A stretch of 64,000 bases of DNA, from contig CAVOHR010000003.1 of NCBI GenBank assembly GCA_963695835.1, positions 1 to 64,000 of the forward strand. The letters run 5' to 3'. The stretch comes from VRUE01 sp963695835. Lineage in GTDB: Bacteria; Actinomycetota; Thermoleophilia; Solirubrobacterales; 70-9. A program made the translations under genes and the position numbers. Numbering within the stretch: position 1 is the stretch's first letter; every line of letters starts with the position of its first letter. A model generated the notes under the pieces. It searched no databases, was not told where the DNA came from, and was given only the letters and a program-made list of their open reading frames with translations. Below, one piece after another: positions 1 through 7,754 of the stretch.

Positions 1-386
1 ACGTCGGCCTTGCGCGAGACGTAGATCGAAACGGCGGCCGACTCCGATTTCGGAAAGGCCGCGGCCCAGCGCAAGCCGAGGCAATCGCAGGCCGAGCAGA
101 AGATGCTCGTGATGTCGGTGGAGACGTTGGTGAAGGCATAGCGTGGCTGGCGCCATCCGCCCCTGCCGGTGTTGATGAACCGGCAGCCATCGGACTGAAG
201 CAAGCCCTTGACGAGCTGCTTCGGCCATCTTTCGGCCAACTGCTGCTGCCAATCGGCGAGATAGATCGGTCGGCAGTCCCGCACGGTGGGCAAGGGAACG
301 CCGAGAAGTCGAGCCACACGGCGCGCCCCGAGCCCCTCCTCGTCGCGAAGCCTCAGCGCCTCGGCAACCGTTGCCTGCGAGTGCAT
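1..386 (-). CDS. HTH / LAGLIDADG-endonuclease-like protein (partial, runs off the left edge)
   Basis: The minus strand is open from an ATG at 386 to the window edge, about 128 codons with no stop. The N-terminus reads like a helix-turn-helix (EALRLRDEEG, VARLLGVPLPTVRD). A segment LVKGLLQSDGCRF follows, which resembles the G-L-x-x-(S/A)-D-G core of LAGLIDADG-type endonuclease domains that actinobacteria often fuse to an HTH. A CSACDCLGL segment lies further on. The start is placed just beyond the 3' end of tRNA-Leu, so the gene is probably chromosomal flank rather than element cargo. The family assignment is by pattern only, and most of the C-terminus is missing. It could act as a DNA-binding regulator rather than as a nuclease. 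Confidence 0.6.
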   Translation of the reverse strand, partial: MHSQATVAEALRLRDEEGLGARRVARLLGVPLPTVRDCRPIYLADWQQQLAERWPKQLVKGLLQSDGCRFINTGRGGWRQPRYAFTNVSTDITSIFCSACDCLGLRWAAAFPKSESAAVSIYVSRKAD

Positions 387-405
387 CTCAAGTCGACCGA
401 GGAAG

Positions 406-488
406 TGCGGCGGGGGGGATTCGAACCCCCACGTCCTTTCGGACACGAGCACCTGAAGCTCGCGAGTCTGCCGTTCCTCCACCGCCGC
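406..488 (-). tRNA. tRNA-Leu (anticodon CAG)
   Basis: Read on the minus strand, the acceptor stem GCGGCGG pairs with CCGCCGC, followed by discriminator A at 406. The anticodon stem CGAGC/GCUCG encloses loop UUCAGGU, giving anticodon CAG. A long variable arm (TGTCCGAAAGGACG) marks a class II tRNA, and GGGGGUUCGAAUCCCCC is the T arm. CCA is not encoded. Confidence 0.95.
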
Positions 489-542
489 GTGGAGTGGTCA
501 ATTTAGCGGTTGAAGCGAGTCTAGGCCATCGGAAGTTGCTCT

Positions 543-556
543 CGAACATATGTTCG
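543..556. promoter_or_regulatory. LexA-type SOS box
   Basis: CGAACATATGTTCG is a perfect 14-bp palindrome. It matches the Gram-positive/actinobacterial LexA consensus CGAAC-N4-GTTCG. It lies between the divergent tRNA-Leu and tRNA-Glu genes with no protein start nearby, so its target is unclear: the tRNA-Leu promoter, or a gene since lost. Confidence 0.65.
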
Positions 557-612
557 TAACCTATCGACTCGACCAGACGCAGCCGGACTGACGCAAGCCC
601 GTCGGCGCCCGC

Positions 613-618
613 TAGAAT
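613..618 (+). promoter_or_regulatory. -10 element of the tRNA-Glu promoter
   Basis: TAGAAT lies 11 bases before the tRNA-Glu 5' end. A weak -35 candidate (CTGACG, 588-593) is 19 bases upstream. This geometry suits a sigma-70 promoter for the tRNA. Confidence 0.45.
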
Positions 619-629
619 GCCTCCCCCGC

Positions 630-702
630 GCCGCTATCGTCTAGGGGACTAGGACGCCGGATTCTCAGTCCGGAAACCGGGGTTCGAATCCCCGTAGCGG
701 TA
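630..702 (+). tRNA. tRNA-Glu (anticodon CTC); candidate attachment site
   Basis: A 73-nt cloverleaf. Acceptor GCCGCTA pairs with TAGCGGT (one G-U pair) with discriminator A at 702. The anticodon stem CCGGA/TCCGG encloses TTCTCAG, giving CTC. The T arm is CCGGGGTTCGAATCCCCG. Beyond its 3' end the sequence turns into gene remnants and then conjugation genes, so the T-arm to 3'-end segment (about 678-702) is the best candidate attL core. The second att copy would lie outside the window. Confidence 0.95.
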
Positions 703-940
703 TGGCTCTGGCAAGCCGAATGCTTCCGTGAAATGGCCATGAGATTGGTTTTTCGGCATCATTTCGGTATCAGGAAACAAGCAGGACGCAGGCTCGGCAG
801 CGTTCATGTGAGCTAAGAAGAAGCCCTTGCCGTTGCCGATTTGATCTCGCATCGCTGTGATTTCCGTTGCCGAAGTTGCCGACTCGAGGCCCATCGTAGC
901 TTCTGGCGGCAGTGGAATCGCGGCGGCGGGCCAGGTCCAC

Positions 941-1187
941 TCACGGCAGTAGCTGGAAGGCGACCTCGTGGCGCGGACGGACGACGCTGAAGTGACGGCG
1001 GTCAAGCGTCGCCACTTCGGTGGCGTCGAGCCGCTCCGCCGTGGCGATCACCGAGGCGTCGACGGTGCCGAGCGGCAGGTCCCGGTACTCGGCGACGAGC
1101 CCGGCGATGCGGACCGGGTCGCTGGCGTGCAGCGGAAGGTCACCGGGCTTGGCCAGGTGATCGCCAATGCGCCCTTTGCGTGTTCAG
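941..1187 (-). pseudogene. VapC-type PIN-domain toxin, C-terminal remnant
   Basis: The minus strand encodes about 75 residues ending in a TGA at 941. They match the C-terminal half of VapC/PIN ribonucleases: YRDLPLGTVDASVIATAERL carries the late conserved Asp, then ATLDRRHFSVVRP. In-frame TGA codons lie immediately upstream (1181-1198), so the N-terminal half with the first catalytic acidic residues is gone. No VapB antitoxin is visible. The break coincides with the join to the surface-protein fragment at 1208. It is a non-functional leftover of a toxin-antitoxin locus. Confidence 0.7.
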
Positions 1188-1207
1188 CCGGGTCATCACC
1201 GACCAGG

Positions 1208-1360
1208 CGCCACAAGTTCAACAAGACCGACGCCCCCACTCGCTACGTGATGCGCGCCCAGGTGCCCGACCAGGGCGGCAACCCCCACCTGGAAGGCGAC
1301 TCGGACCCGCTGACGTTGATCGTCTTGCCTCATCGCCTCACCGGCGCTGAGCCGGGATGA
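1208..1360 (+). pseudogene. Duplicated 3' end of the downstream surface-protein gene
   Basis: About 148 bp here is nearly identical to the 3' end of the gene at 1618-3930 (3794-3935). Both encode FNKTD, PTRYVMRAQV, EGDSDPLTLIVLPH and both run on into the shared non-coding GCTGAGCCG. A one-base deletion after the CTCAT shifts the end of the frame relative to the intact copy. There is no start and no N-terminal part. It is the tail of a second copy of the gene, left by duplication or recombination at the element edge. Confidence 0.8.
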
Positions 1361-1482
1361 AGAATCGAGAGGCAGGACATAGCACGGCCCCCCATCCTTT
1401 AGCGATGCAGACAAAGGCCAACAAATGTTCGATTACGCAAATCCGCACATTTCAGCGCTGTGTGTTGTTTGAGCGAATGTTC

Positions 1483-1511
1483 AGAGGTCGGATCGGATCG
1501 TTCCGATCTCT
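1483..1511. promoter_or_regulatory. Inverted repeat upstream of the surface-protein gene
   Basis: AGAGGTCGGA (1483-1492) and TCCGATCTCT (1502-1511) form a 10-bp inverted repeat with one mismatch around a 9-base centre. It lies about 105 bases before the start at 1618 and could be an operator or a hairpin. The rest of 1361-1617 holds no convincing gene. Confidence 0.4.
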
Positions 1512-1617
1512 GGATTCCAAGGGTGGCGCGCCCGGCGCCTCATCCGTGGGGAGGAAGAGGGCCTCGCAGTCCGGCCCTCAGTAGATCGAACCGAACATAG
1601 AAGTTAGGAGATGAGGT

Positions 1618-3930
1618 ATGTCGACTCGACCGAGCCAGCCGGTCAACCGGCCGGTGCTGATTTCCCTATGCCTTTTGGCGCTCACCCTCGTCGTCGCGCT
1701 GATCGCGGCGGCAACCGCTCACGCCGCCGAATACAAGCAGGTCGACTGCGCCGCCAATAGCGGCCTCCCGGCCTACACCGTCACCACGAACACAACCAGC
1801 CCGCAGAACCCTGCCGGCATCTTCACCTTCGAAAACGACTGCATCGACCAGGGCGGCGACCCGCCGGGCGACAAGTCCTTCGTGCGCATCTCCGAGCACG
1901 AAGCAGGCGGCATGGCGGGCTACGGCGCCTACATGGCCGTCACCTTCGAGACGCCCACCGGCGTCAACTTCCGCTCCGCCGGGGGCTACCTGCGCGAGCC
2001 CAACGCCTTCAACGACGGCTGGCAGGCGCGCTTCGGCTTCAACTACATGAACGGCTCCCCGCAGCCGCAGCTGGTCCAGGGCGCCCACCTCGAGGGAAGC
2101 GGTCCCGGCTACTGGGGCACGACCTCGATCTTCGGCTCCTATCTGTGGCCTTGGGGCTATCCGATCGACTTCTACCGCTGGACCTTCGAAATGGTCTGCG
2201 CCAGCCCCTCGGGCTGCGACCGCACCAACTACAACGCCGTCGACCTCAACGGGATCGTCTTCACCGAGCGCGATTGGGAAGACTCCCACGCCAGCTTCAC
2301 CGACACGAACTCCGACCTGATGGCCGGTCGCTGGGTCAAAGGCCCCCAGAACGTCTCCTGGCAGGCCTCCGAGAAGGGCTCGGGTATTCGCATGGAGCGC
2401 CTGCGCCTCGACGGCGCCGAACGCTGGAGCCTCGACCACGGCCCCGAATGCGACACCTCCTCCGATCAGACCAACGGCACCTTCGCCCGCGTCTATCAGC
2501 CCTGCCCGACCGGCGGGCCTTGGGGCCGCTCCTATGGCCTCGACACCGCATCGCTGCCCGACGGCGCCCACACCGTCCAGGTCTGCGCCCAGGACTTCGC
2601 CCAGTGGCAGGGCCTCAACGGCACCGGCGGGGAATCGTGTGACCAGCGCACGATTCGCACCGACAACACGCCCCCGGGGGCGCCGGCCAACCTCGAAGTG
2701 CGGACCGCCGATCCCAAGCGCTACCTCTCCCACTTCGGCGCCCAGTGGCAGCTGCCCCCCAACCAGGGCAGCCCGATCGCCAAGGTCCACTACGACCTGA
2801 TCGACGCCACCGGCAAGGAGGTCGCGCTCGAAAAGACGATCTCGGCCTCCCAACCGATCGAACTGAAGGACGTCGAAGGGCCGAAGGCAGCGGGGGAATA
2901 CCGGCTGCGGGTCTGGCTCGAGGACACTGTCGGCTTCAGCGGTCCCGCCGCGATTGTCGCGGTCCCGCACGACTCCACGCCGCCAGCGGCGCCGCAGGGC
3001 CTCACGGTGACCCCGCCCACCACGCCTCGCTCGGCCGAAGGCTTCGACGTGCGCTGGCACGACCTCGCCGATGACGGCTCGCCGATCGACGCCGTCCACT
3101 ACCAGGTGCTCGACGGCACCGGCAAGGCGCTCGTGCCGACGCGGACGATCGTGGGTGAAGGCATCCAATCGATCGCCAGCCTCGACACCCCCACCGGCCA
3201 GGGCCCCTACCAGCTGCGCGTCTGGCTCGAAGACGAAGAGGGCAACGCCAGCACGCCGGCCACCGCCCCGCTGGCCTATGAATGCGTGCGCTCCGATGCC
3301 TCCGGCGGGACGGCCCTGAGCAGCGGGCTGGGGGCGAGCGGCGCGGCCGAAGAGGTCGTCGCGCAGGGGAGCGACTCGGTCCTGCACGGGCGGCTCGGCG
3401 GCCCCGACGGGGGTGTCGGCGATGCGCCGCTTTGCATCTTCAGCCGCGTGGTCACCGAGGGGGCGCGCGAATTCCTCGGCTTCGCCCTCACCGGCCCCGA
3501 CGGTGGCTACCAGTTCCCGATCGGTGCCGGCCCCTCGCGCGAACTGAGCGTTCTCTACCGCTCGGGCACGCGCGAAATGGCCTCTCACGCGACGATCGAG
3601 ACGACCGTCCACCCGACCTTCGCGGTCTACCGAAAGGTCGTCCACAACAAGCACAGCGCGACGTTCACGGGCTCGATCCCCGGCCCCGATAACGACAACG
3701 TCGTCGTCGACCTACAGGTGAAGCGCGGCAAGGGCTGGCTGGCATTCCGCCGCTACCGCACGCGCGAAGACGGCCAGTTCACCGTCGCCTACAAGTTCAA
3801 CAAGACGGACGTTCCCACCCGCTACGTGATGCGCGCCCAGGTGCGCGCCCAGGGTGGCTATCCCTACATGGAAGGCGACTCGGACCCGTTGACGTTGATC
3901 GTCTTGCCTCATGCGTCCCACCGGCGCTGA
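1618..3930 (+). CDS. Secreted multidomain surface protein with fibronectin-III-like repeats
   Basis: A 770-aa exported protein. Residues 1-37 form a signal peptide (basic start, hydrophobic core, ATAHA before AEYKQ). A Cys-containing beta-rich N-terminal region follows to about residue 345. Two Ig/fibronectin-like modules are each introduced by TPP(G/A)AP at about 349 and 452. A Gly-rich linker precedes a carboxypeptidase-regulatory-like beta domain near the end, with no sortase motif or C-terminal anchor. No catalytic motif is recognised. The start has the ribosome site TAGGAG six bases upstream. It sits just before the conjugation operon, so a role in cell contact or adhesion is possible but is inference. 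Its 3' end is duplicated upstream at 1208-1360. Confidence 0.8.
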   Translation: MSTRPSQPVNRPVLISLCLLALTLVVALIAAATAHAAEYKQVDCAANSGLPAYTVTTNTTSPQNPAGIFTFENDCIDQGGDPPGDKSFVRISEHEAGGMAGYGAYMAVTFETPTGVNFRSAGGYLREPNAFNDGWQARFGFNYMNGSPQPQLVQGAHLEGSGPGYWGTTSIFGSYLWPWGYPIDFYRWTFEMVCASPSGCDRTNYNAVDLNGIVFTERDWEDSHASFTDTNSDLMAGRWVKGPQNVSWQASEKGSGIRMERLRLDGAERWSLDHGPECDTSSDQTNGTFARVYQPCPTGGPWGRSYGLDTASLPDGAHTVQVCAQDFAQWQGLNGTGGESCDQRTIRTDNTPPGAPANLEVRTADPKRYLSHFGAQWQLPPNQGSPIAKVHYDLIDATGKEVALEKTISASQPIELKDVEGPKAAGEYRLRVWLEDTVGFSGPAAIVAVPHDSTPPAAPQGLTVTPPTTPRSAEGFDVRWHDLADDGSPIDAVHYQVLDGTGKALVPTRTIVGEGIQSIASLDTPTGQGPYQLRVWLEDEEGNASTPATAPLAYECVRSDASGGTALSSGLGASGAAEEVVAQGSDSVLHGRLGGPDGGVGDAPLCIFSRVVTEGAREFLGFALTGPDGGYQFPIGAGPSRELSVLYRSGTREMASHATIETTVHPTFAVYRKVVHNKHSATFTGSIPGPDNDNVVVDLQVKRGKGWLAFRRYRTREDGQFTVAYKFNKTDVPTRYVMRAQVRAQGGYPYMEGDSDPLTLIVLPHASHRR

Positions 3931-4021
3931 GCCGAGGCGATGAATCAGCGGGCGGGAGGTGAGAGCGGGCCGGCCCCTCGGAGTGGCCGGCCCCGCTCCG
4001 CCGCCCGGAGGCGCGGCTGAG

Positions 4022-5473
4022 ATGGCGGCCCGCCCCCAAGGAGGGCCGAGCGCTCCCGTCGCCGCGAGGAAGCTGAGCGTCGAGGAGGCCCGCTTCTACG
4101 CCAGCGTCTACAGCTCGGCGAGGAAGGGGAGCCTCGGCGAGCTGTGCCGCAAGGGCTGTAGTGAGGAGGAGGCCGAGGAGCTCTTCTCGATGGCCTTCGA
4201 GAAGGTGATGGAGAGCGTCGACCCGATCGCGCGCCAGTTCACAGCACCCCAGATGGTGAACTTCATCAAACGCGCGGCCTGGCGCTGCCTGATCGATCGG
4301 CGCCGGCGACAGGGCCAGCGCCCCGAGCTCGAGCTGGGTGAGGTTCGCTCGCTGAGCGACCCCAGCGCCGAGAGCCCCGAAGAGGCGGCCGAGGAGCGAG
4401 AGGCGGCCGCGATCGGCCGTGAGGCGCTGCAGATGCTCCCCGAGCGCGACCAGGCCATCTTCCGCCAGCGCCACCAGATGAACCTGAGCCCGGCGGAGAT
4501 AGTGCAAAGCACACCGGGCCTCAGCCTGCGCACCTACCGCAAGATCATCCAGCGGGCCAACGCGCGTGCGCTTGAGGCCTTCGAGCGGATCGAAGGCGGC
4601 GAGCGCTGCGAGGAGATGGAGGGTGAGCTCTTGCGCCGCTACGTCGGTGGCGAGTCTCCCGAGGCCGAGCGGCGCGCCGTCGAGGCCCACCTTGCCCACT
4701 GCCGTTCCTGCCAGCAGGCCCAGGCGCGGCTGCGCGGCTACCTGCTCGACGTCGCCGGCGGCCTGCTCGTTGCCACCTCGCTGTCGGGATCCGGTCGCCT
4801 CGTCGCGCTCGATGCGCTGCGTGCTCGCATCGCGGAGACCGCGGCCAGCGGAGCACACGCATTTGCCGGGGCGAACCGAGCGGCGCGCGAGCGAGCCCGG
4901 GAGCTCTTGCTGCGGATCGCCGGCGGGCTGCCGGGGGCTGGCGGCGACGCGACCGTCGGCCAGGCCATCTCGGGGCCGTGGGTGAAGGTCGCCTCGATCT
5001 GCGCCAGCGGCCTTGCAGCCGGAGCCTGCGTGGCCGCCGGCTTGGCGCCCGGCATCGGCGGGATCGGTCTTCTGGAGAACCACCACACCGAGAGCCATAG
5101 GCCGGGGCGGAGCGCCGCCCGCACGGCCCCGGCCCCCGAACCTCCGAGCATGATCGACACCCTGCCGGCCAGCGAAGCGGCGCCACACCTCGTCAGGAAG
5201 CCGAGGCCCGAACCGAGCAGGCGGGCACCCGAAGAAGCTAGCGGGACGCCGCACCCCTCGGTTTCGAGTTCTGAAACCTCAGCGCCGGTGCCGAACACGC
5301 CCTCGAGCGCGCGGGAATCGGGAAGCCAGGTCGGCACCGAGTTTGGCGGCGGTGAACCCATCACGCCGCCCGCGGAATCGCCCGCTTCGAGCCCACCATC
5401 GGGCTCATCGGGCTCGGGCCAGAGCGCCGGCGGCTCGTCGCACGGCACCAGCAGCTCCGAGTTCGGTCTCTGA
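4022..5473 (+). CDS. Sigma-70-like domain fused to a zinc-finger (anti-sigma-like) and membrane region
   Basis: A 483-aa protein. About residues 15-95 resemble sigma region 2 (SEEEAEELFSMAFEKV, then FIKRAAWRCLIDRRRR). About 120-175 resemble region 4 (LPERDQAIFRQRH, TYRKIIQRANARA). A short H-x3-C-x2-C motif follows (AHLAHCRSC, about 215-223), as in zinc-binding anti-sigma domains. A hydrophobic stretch (about 320-345) is probably a membrane helix, and a Pro/Ser/Gly-rich tail ends in SSSEFGL. Sigma factor and anti-sigma-like parts therefore share one chain, probably with the tail outside the cell. Start chosen at ATG 4022 (GGAGG ten bases upstream); an in-frame GTG at 3959 is possible. It leads the conjugation operon and may control it. 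Confidence 0.65.
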   Translation: MAARPQGGPSAPVAARKLSVEEARFYASVYSSARKGSLGELCRKGCSEEEAEELFSMAFEKVMESVDPIARQFTAPQMVNFIKRAAWRCLIDRRRRQGQRPELELGEVRSLSDPSAESPEEAAEEREAAAIGREALQMLPERDQAIFRQRHQMNLSPAEIVQSTPGLSLRTYRKIIQRANARALEAFERIEGGERCEEMEGELLRRYVGGESPEAERRAVEAHLAHCRSCQQAQARLRGYLLDVAGGLLVATSLSGSGRLVALDALRARIAETAASGAHAFAGANRAARERARELLLRIAGGLPGAGGDATVGQAISGPWVKVASICASGLAAGACVAAGLAPGIGGIGLLENHHTESHRPGRSAARTAPAPEPPSMIDTLPASEAAPHLVRKPRPEPSRRAPEEASGTPHPSVSSSETSAPVPNTPSSARESGSQVGTEFGGGEPITPPAESPASSPPSGSSGSGQSAGGSSHGTSSSEFGL

Positions 5474-5643
5474 GCCCTCCCTGACGGCAGGCTCTGACCC
5501 TCGGCCCTCTCACCCGGGGACGGAGCCGACCGGGGGAAGTGGGGGTGGCGCGCAGCCGCGCACCTGCGTGCAGGGGGTGAGCGCCTTGCGCCTTCGGGCG
5601 GATCGGGCGCGCCACGCAAACCACACCGACACCCGAGGGCCAG

Positions 5644-6351
5644 ATGGCAAAGGACGAATACTTCTCTTTCGGCGACGAGGATCTCCTTGACGCTCCTGGC
5701 TCCGATGATGCCGAGGCCCGGCAGACGACGGCGATCGCCCTCGCCGATCCGCCGGAGGAGCCCCTCAGCGGCGTGGAGGACGTCGCGGCCGGCGCGAAGA
5801 GGGCCGAGCGCCCCCGAGGCGACTCCGATTCGGGACCGTCGGAGAGGCGCCGGCCCTCTTCGCGCCGGCCGCGCCTTCTCGTCACGGCCGCGCTTCTCCT
5901 CGGCGCCCTGGCGATCGCGCGAGTCGCGGTCCCGGCGATCGAGGGCGCCGGCTCGAGCGCCGCCCGCCCAAGCGCCCTCGGCGAATCGGAACGCCCCGTC
6001 CCGGCGCCCGCCGTCCCCCTTGCTCGCGAACGGGCCGAAGCGCTGCGGGCGAGCCGCGAGCGCGCAGCCGAGCGCCAGCTGACGCGAAAGCGCCGGGAGA
6101 AGACGAGGCGACGGGCGCGAAGGCGCCACGCCCAGCGCCACCGCCGCGCCGCAGAGAAGCGCGTCAAAGACGTTTCGCCCGAAGCGTCCAGCGCTCCGCC
6201 GCAGGCGCCCGCCGCCGAATACGTCCCGCCCGCCCCCGAAGCGGCCCCGCCGCCCAGCACCCCGCCGCCCGAAGCGAGCCCGCCCCCTCCCTCGCCACCG
6301 AGCGAAGGCGGCCTTCACGACGGCGCGAGCTCGCCGGAGTTCGGGCTCTAG
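5644..6351 (+). CDS. Single-pass membrane protein with basic coiled region and Pro-rich tail ending in EFGL
   Basis: A 235-aa protein. An acidic cytoplasmic N-terminus (about 1-65) leads to one membrane helix (about 79-100, LLVTAALLLGALAIARV). A very Arg-rich, Ala-rich helical segment follows (about 125-175), then a Pro-rich tail ending SSPEFGL. The last residues match the tail of the preceding sigma-like protein (SSSEFGL), so the two likely share a C-terminal signal. It ends ten bases before the TcpC-like gene. Its place in the operon suggests an accessory part of the transfer machine or of envelope signalling. No enzymatic motif is seen and the family is unknown to me. Confidence 0.65.
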   Translation: MAKDEYFSFGDEDLLDAPGSDDAEARQTTAIALADPPEEPLSGVEDVAAGAKRAERPRGDSDSGPSERRRPSSRRPRLLVTAALLLGALAIARVAVPAIEGAGSSAARPSALGESERPVPAPAVPLARERAEALRASRERAAERQLTRKRREKTRRRARRRHAQRHRRAAEKRVKDVSPEASSAPPQAPAAEYVPPAPEAAPPPSTPPPEASPPPPSPPSEGGLHDGASSPEFGL

Positions 6352-6360
6352 GAGGCGGAG

Positions 6361-7269
6361 ATGGAGGCCTCTCCGAAAGCCGCTCCCTCGCTTCGCGCTC
6401 GCCTCGCCGCCCTGCGCTCCTCGGCACGCTATGGCCGCCTGCGGGCGCGGGTGCCCCGCTACGCCTTCCTCGCGCTCGTGGCCATGATGTGCGCGGCGGG
6501 GATCCACTCGATCCTCTCCCCGCCGGCGCCAAGCGCCGCTGCGGGTCAGACCGGCCCGCCTCTCGACTACGCCGAGCAGAGCTTCGCCCTCGCCTTCTCG
6601 CAGGCCTACCTCACCTACGACGGCGCCCGCCCCGAAGCGCGGGAAGCGGCGCTTGTCCCCTTCGCCTCCTCGGGCTTTGAAATCGGGGCCGGCTTCTCAC
6701 CCCCGCAGTCGGGGTCCCAGCGGGTGCAGTGGGCCGACGTCGCCCAGGTCCAGCGCCCCCTGGCGGGCGGGGTGATCGTCACGGTCGCGGCCAAGCTCTC
6801 CACCGCGGCGCGGCCGGTGTATCTCTCGGTGCCGGTCGACCGCGACCGTGCCGGCGCGATCTACCTGTCGGCCTATCCCGCCTTCGTCGGCCCCCCGCTC
6901 GCCACCACCCGCGCCCCCGCCGCGCAGGCCGGCGAACCGGTCACCGACCGCGAAGCCAGCGCGCTCGTCAAGCGCGCGCTCGCCAACTACCTCGCCGGCG
7001 ATGCCGAAAACCTCTCCGCCGACCTCGCCGATGCGGCGACGGTAACCCTGCCCACCAACCGGCTGCGCTTGGAAGGAGTCGAGCAGCTCGTTTGGGTCAA
7101 CGGCGGGGGTGGGGGAGCCGCCCTGGCGACGATCGACGCCCGCGACGCCCACGGCGGCACCTACACCCTGCGCTATGAGGTCGGCCTGCGGCGGGTGAGC
7201 GCGGCCGACCCCCGACTCGGCCCGGGCTGGCGGGTCACCTACGTCCAAGCGATCTCCCAACAGAGCTGA
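6361..7269 (+). CDS. TcpC-like (VirB8-fold) conjugal transfer protein
   Basis: A 302-aa protein with one N-terminal membrane helix (about 35-55, YAFLALVAMMCAAGI) and a long external region. The region falls into two similar alpha-beta halves: about 65-185 (FALAFSQAYLTYD) and 195-300 (ASALVKRALANYLAGDAENL). This is the layout of TcpC of plasmid pCW3 and of actinobacterial homologues, two NTF2/VirB8-like domains that scaffold the secretion channel. AGGAGG lies six bases before the ATG. It begins the core of the type IV secretion operon. The assignment rests on architecture and context. Confidence 0.75.
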   Translation: MEASPKAAPSLRARLAALRSSARYGRLRARVPRYAFLALVAMMCAAGIHSILSPPAPSAAAGQTGPPLDYAEQSFALAFSQAYLTYDGARPEAREAALVPFASSGFEIGAGFSPPQSGSQRVQWADVAQVQRPLAGGVIVTVAAKLSTAARPVYLSVPVDRDRAGAIYLSAYPAFVGPPLATTRAPAAQAGEPVTDREASALVKRALANYLAGDAENLSADLADAATVTLPTNRLRLEGVEQLVWVNGGGGGAALATIDARDAHGGTYTLRYEVGLRRVSAADPRLGPGWRVTYVQAISQQS

Positions 7270-7328
7270 CCGCGATGAAGGCGGCCGGCCACATCCACAA
7301 ACGCACACCTCGAGGAGGCGGATGCACC

Positions 7329-7712
7329 ATGCGCAAGTTGACGGCGCTGGGGGCACTGCTCCTCGTCGGCACCTTGGGCCTCGCTCTGGCGGCGCCCGGC
7401 GCCGACGTGGGGCTGCCCGTGCCAGCGATCACCACGGTCTCACGTGCCGATGCGGCGATCGGTCGCGGCGGCGGAGGGGGCGAAGGCGGGCGACCGCAGG
7501 TCCTCTCGCGGTTCGCATCGTTTTTGCAGGGCGAACTCGCGGCGATCTTCTTCATCGTCGTGGGCATCGCCCTCGGGGCGGTCTCCCTGCAGCGAAACGC
7601 CGGGGCGGCGGTCGCGATCCTGGTCGCGGCGCTCGTGATCGGCGCGTTCCTCCTGGTCCCCGAACAGGTCGAATCGTTCTTCCGCTCGATCTACCAGCTC
7701 GTGCTCCAATGA
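7329..7712 (+). CDS. VirB2/TrbC-like two-helix membrane protein (putative pilin)
   Basis: A 127-aa protein. A signal-like first helix (about 5-23) is followed by a short extracellular Gly-rich stretch (GRGGGGGEGG). Two hydrophobic helices then follow (about 70-85, AAIFFIVVGIALGAV, and about 93-110, AVAILVAALVIGAFLLV). Signal peptide plus paired helices, small size and position between VirB8-like and TcpE genes fit a VirB2/TrbC pilin-like subunit. The ATG at 7329 is chosen because GAGGAGG precedes it and it starts at the signal peptide; the frame is open further upstream without a better start. The pilin role is inferred. Confidence 0.6.
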   Translation: MRKLTALGALLLVGTLGLALAAPGADVGLPVPAITTVSRADAAIGRGGGGGEGGRPQVLSRFASFLQGELAAIFFIVVGIALGAVSLQRNAGAAVAILVAALVIGAFLLVPEQVESFFRSIYQLVLQ

Positions 7713-7754
7713 GGGGCGCGGGCCCCCGCAGTGCGAGCCGGGCGGGTTGAAGCC

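Noticed and set aside
371..559. Short plus-strand frame across tRNA-Leu
   Set aside because: It is the complement of the tRNA and its flank.
1666..3654. Long open frame on the minus strand opposite the surface-protein gene
   Set aside because: Valine/Arg/Gly-rich shadow of a GC-rich gene; no ribosome site or domain.
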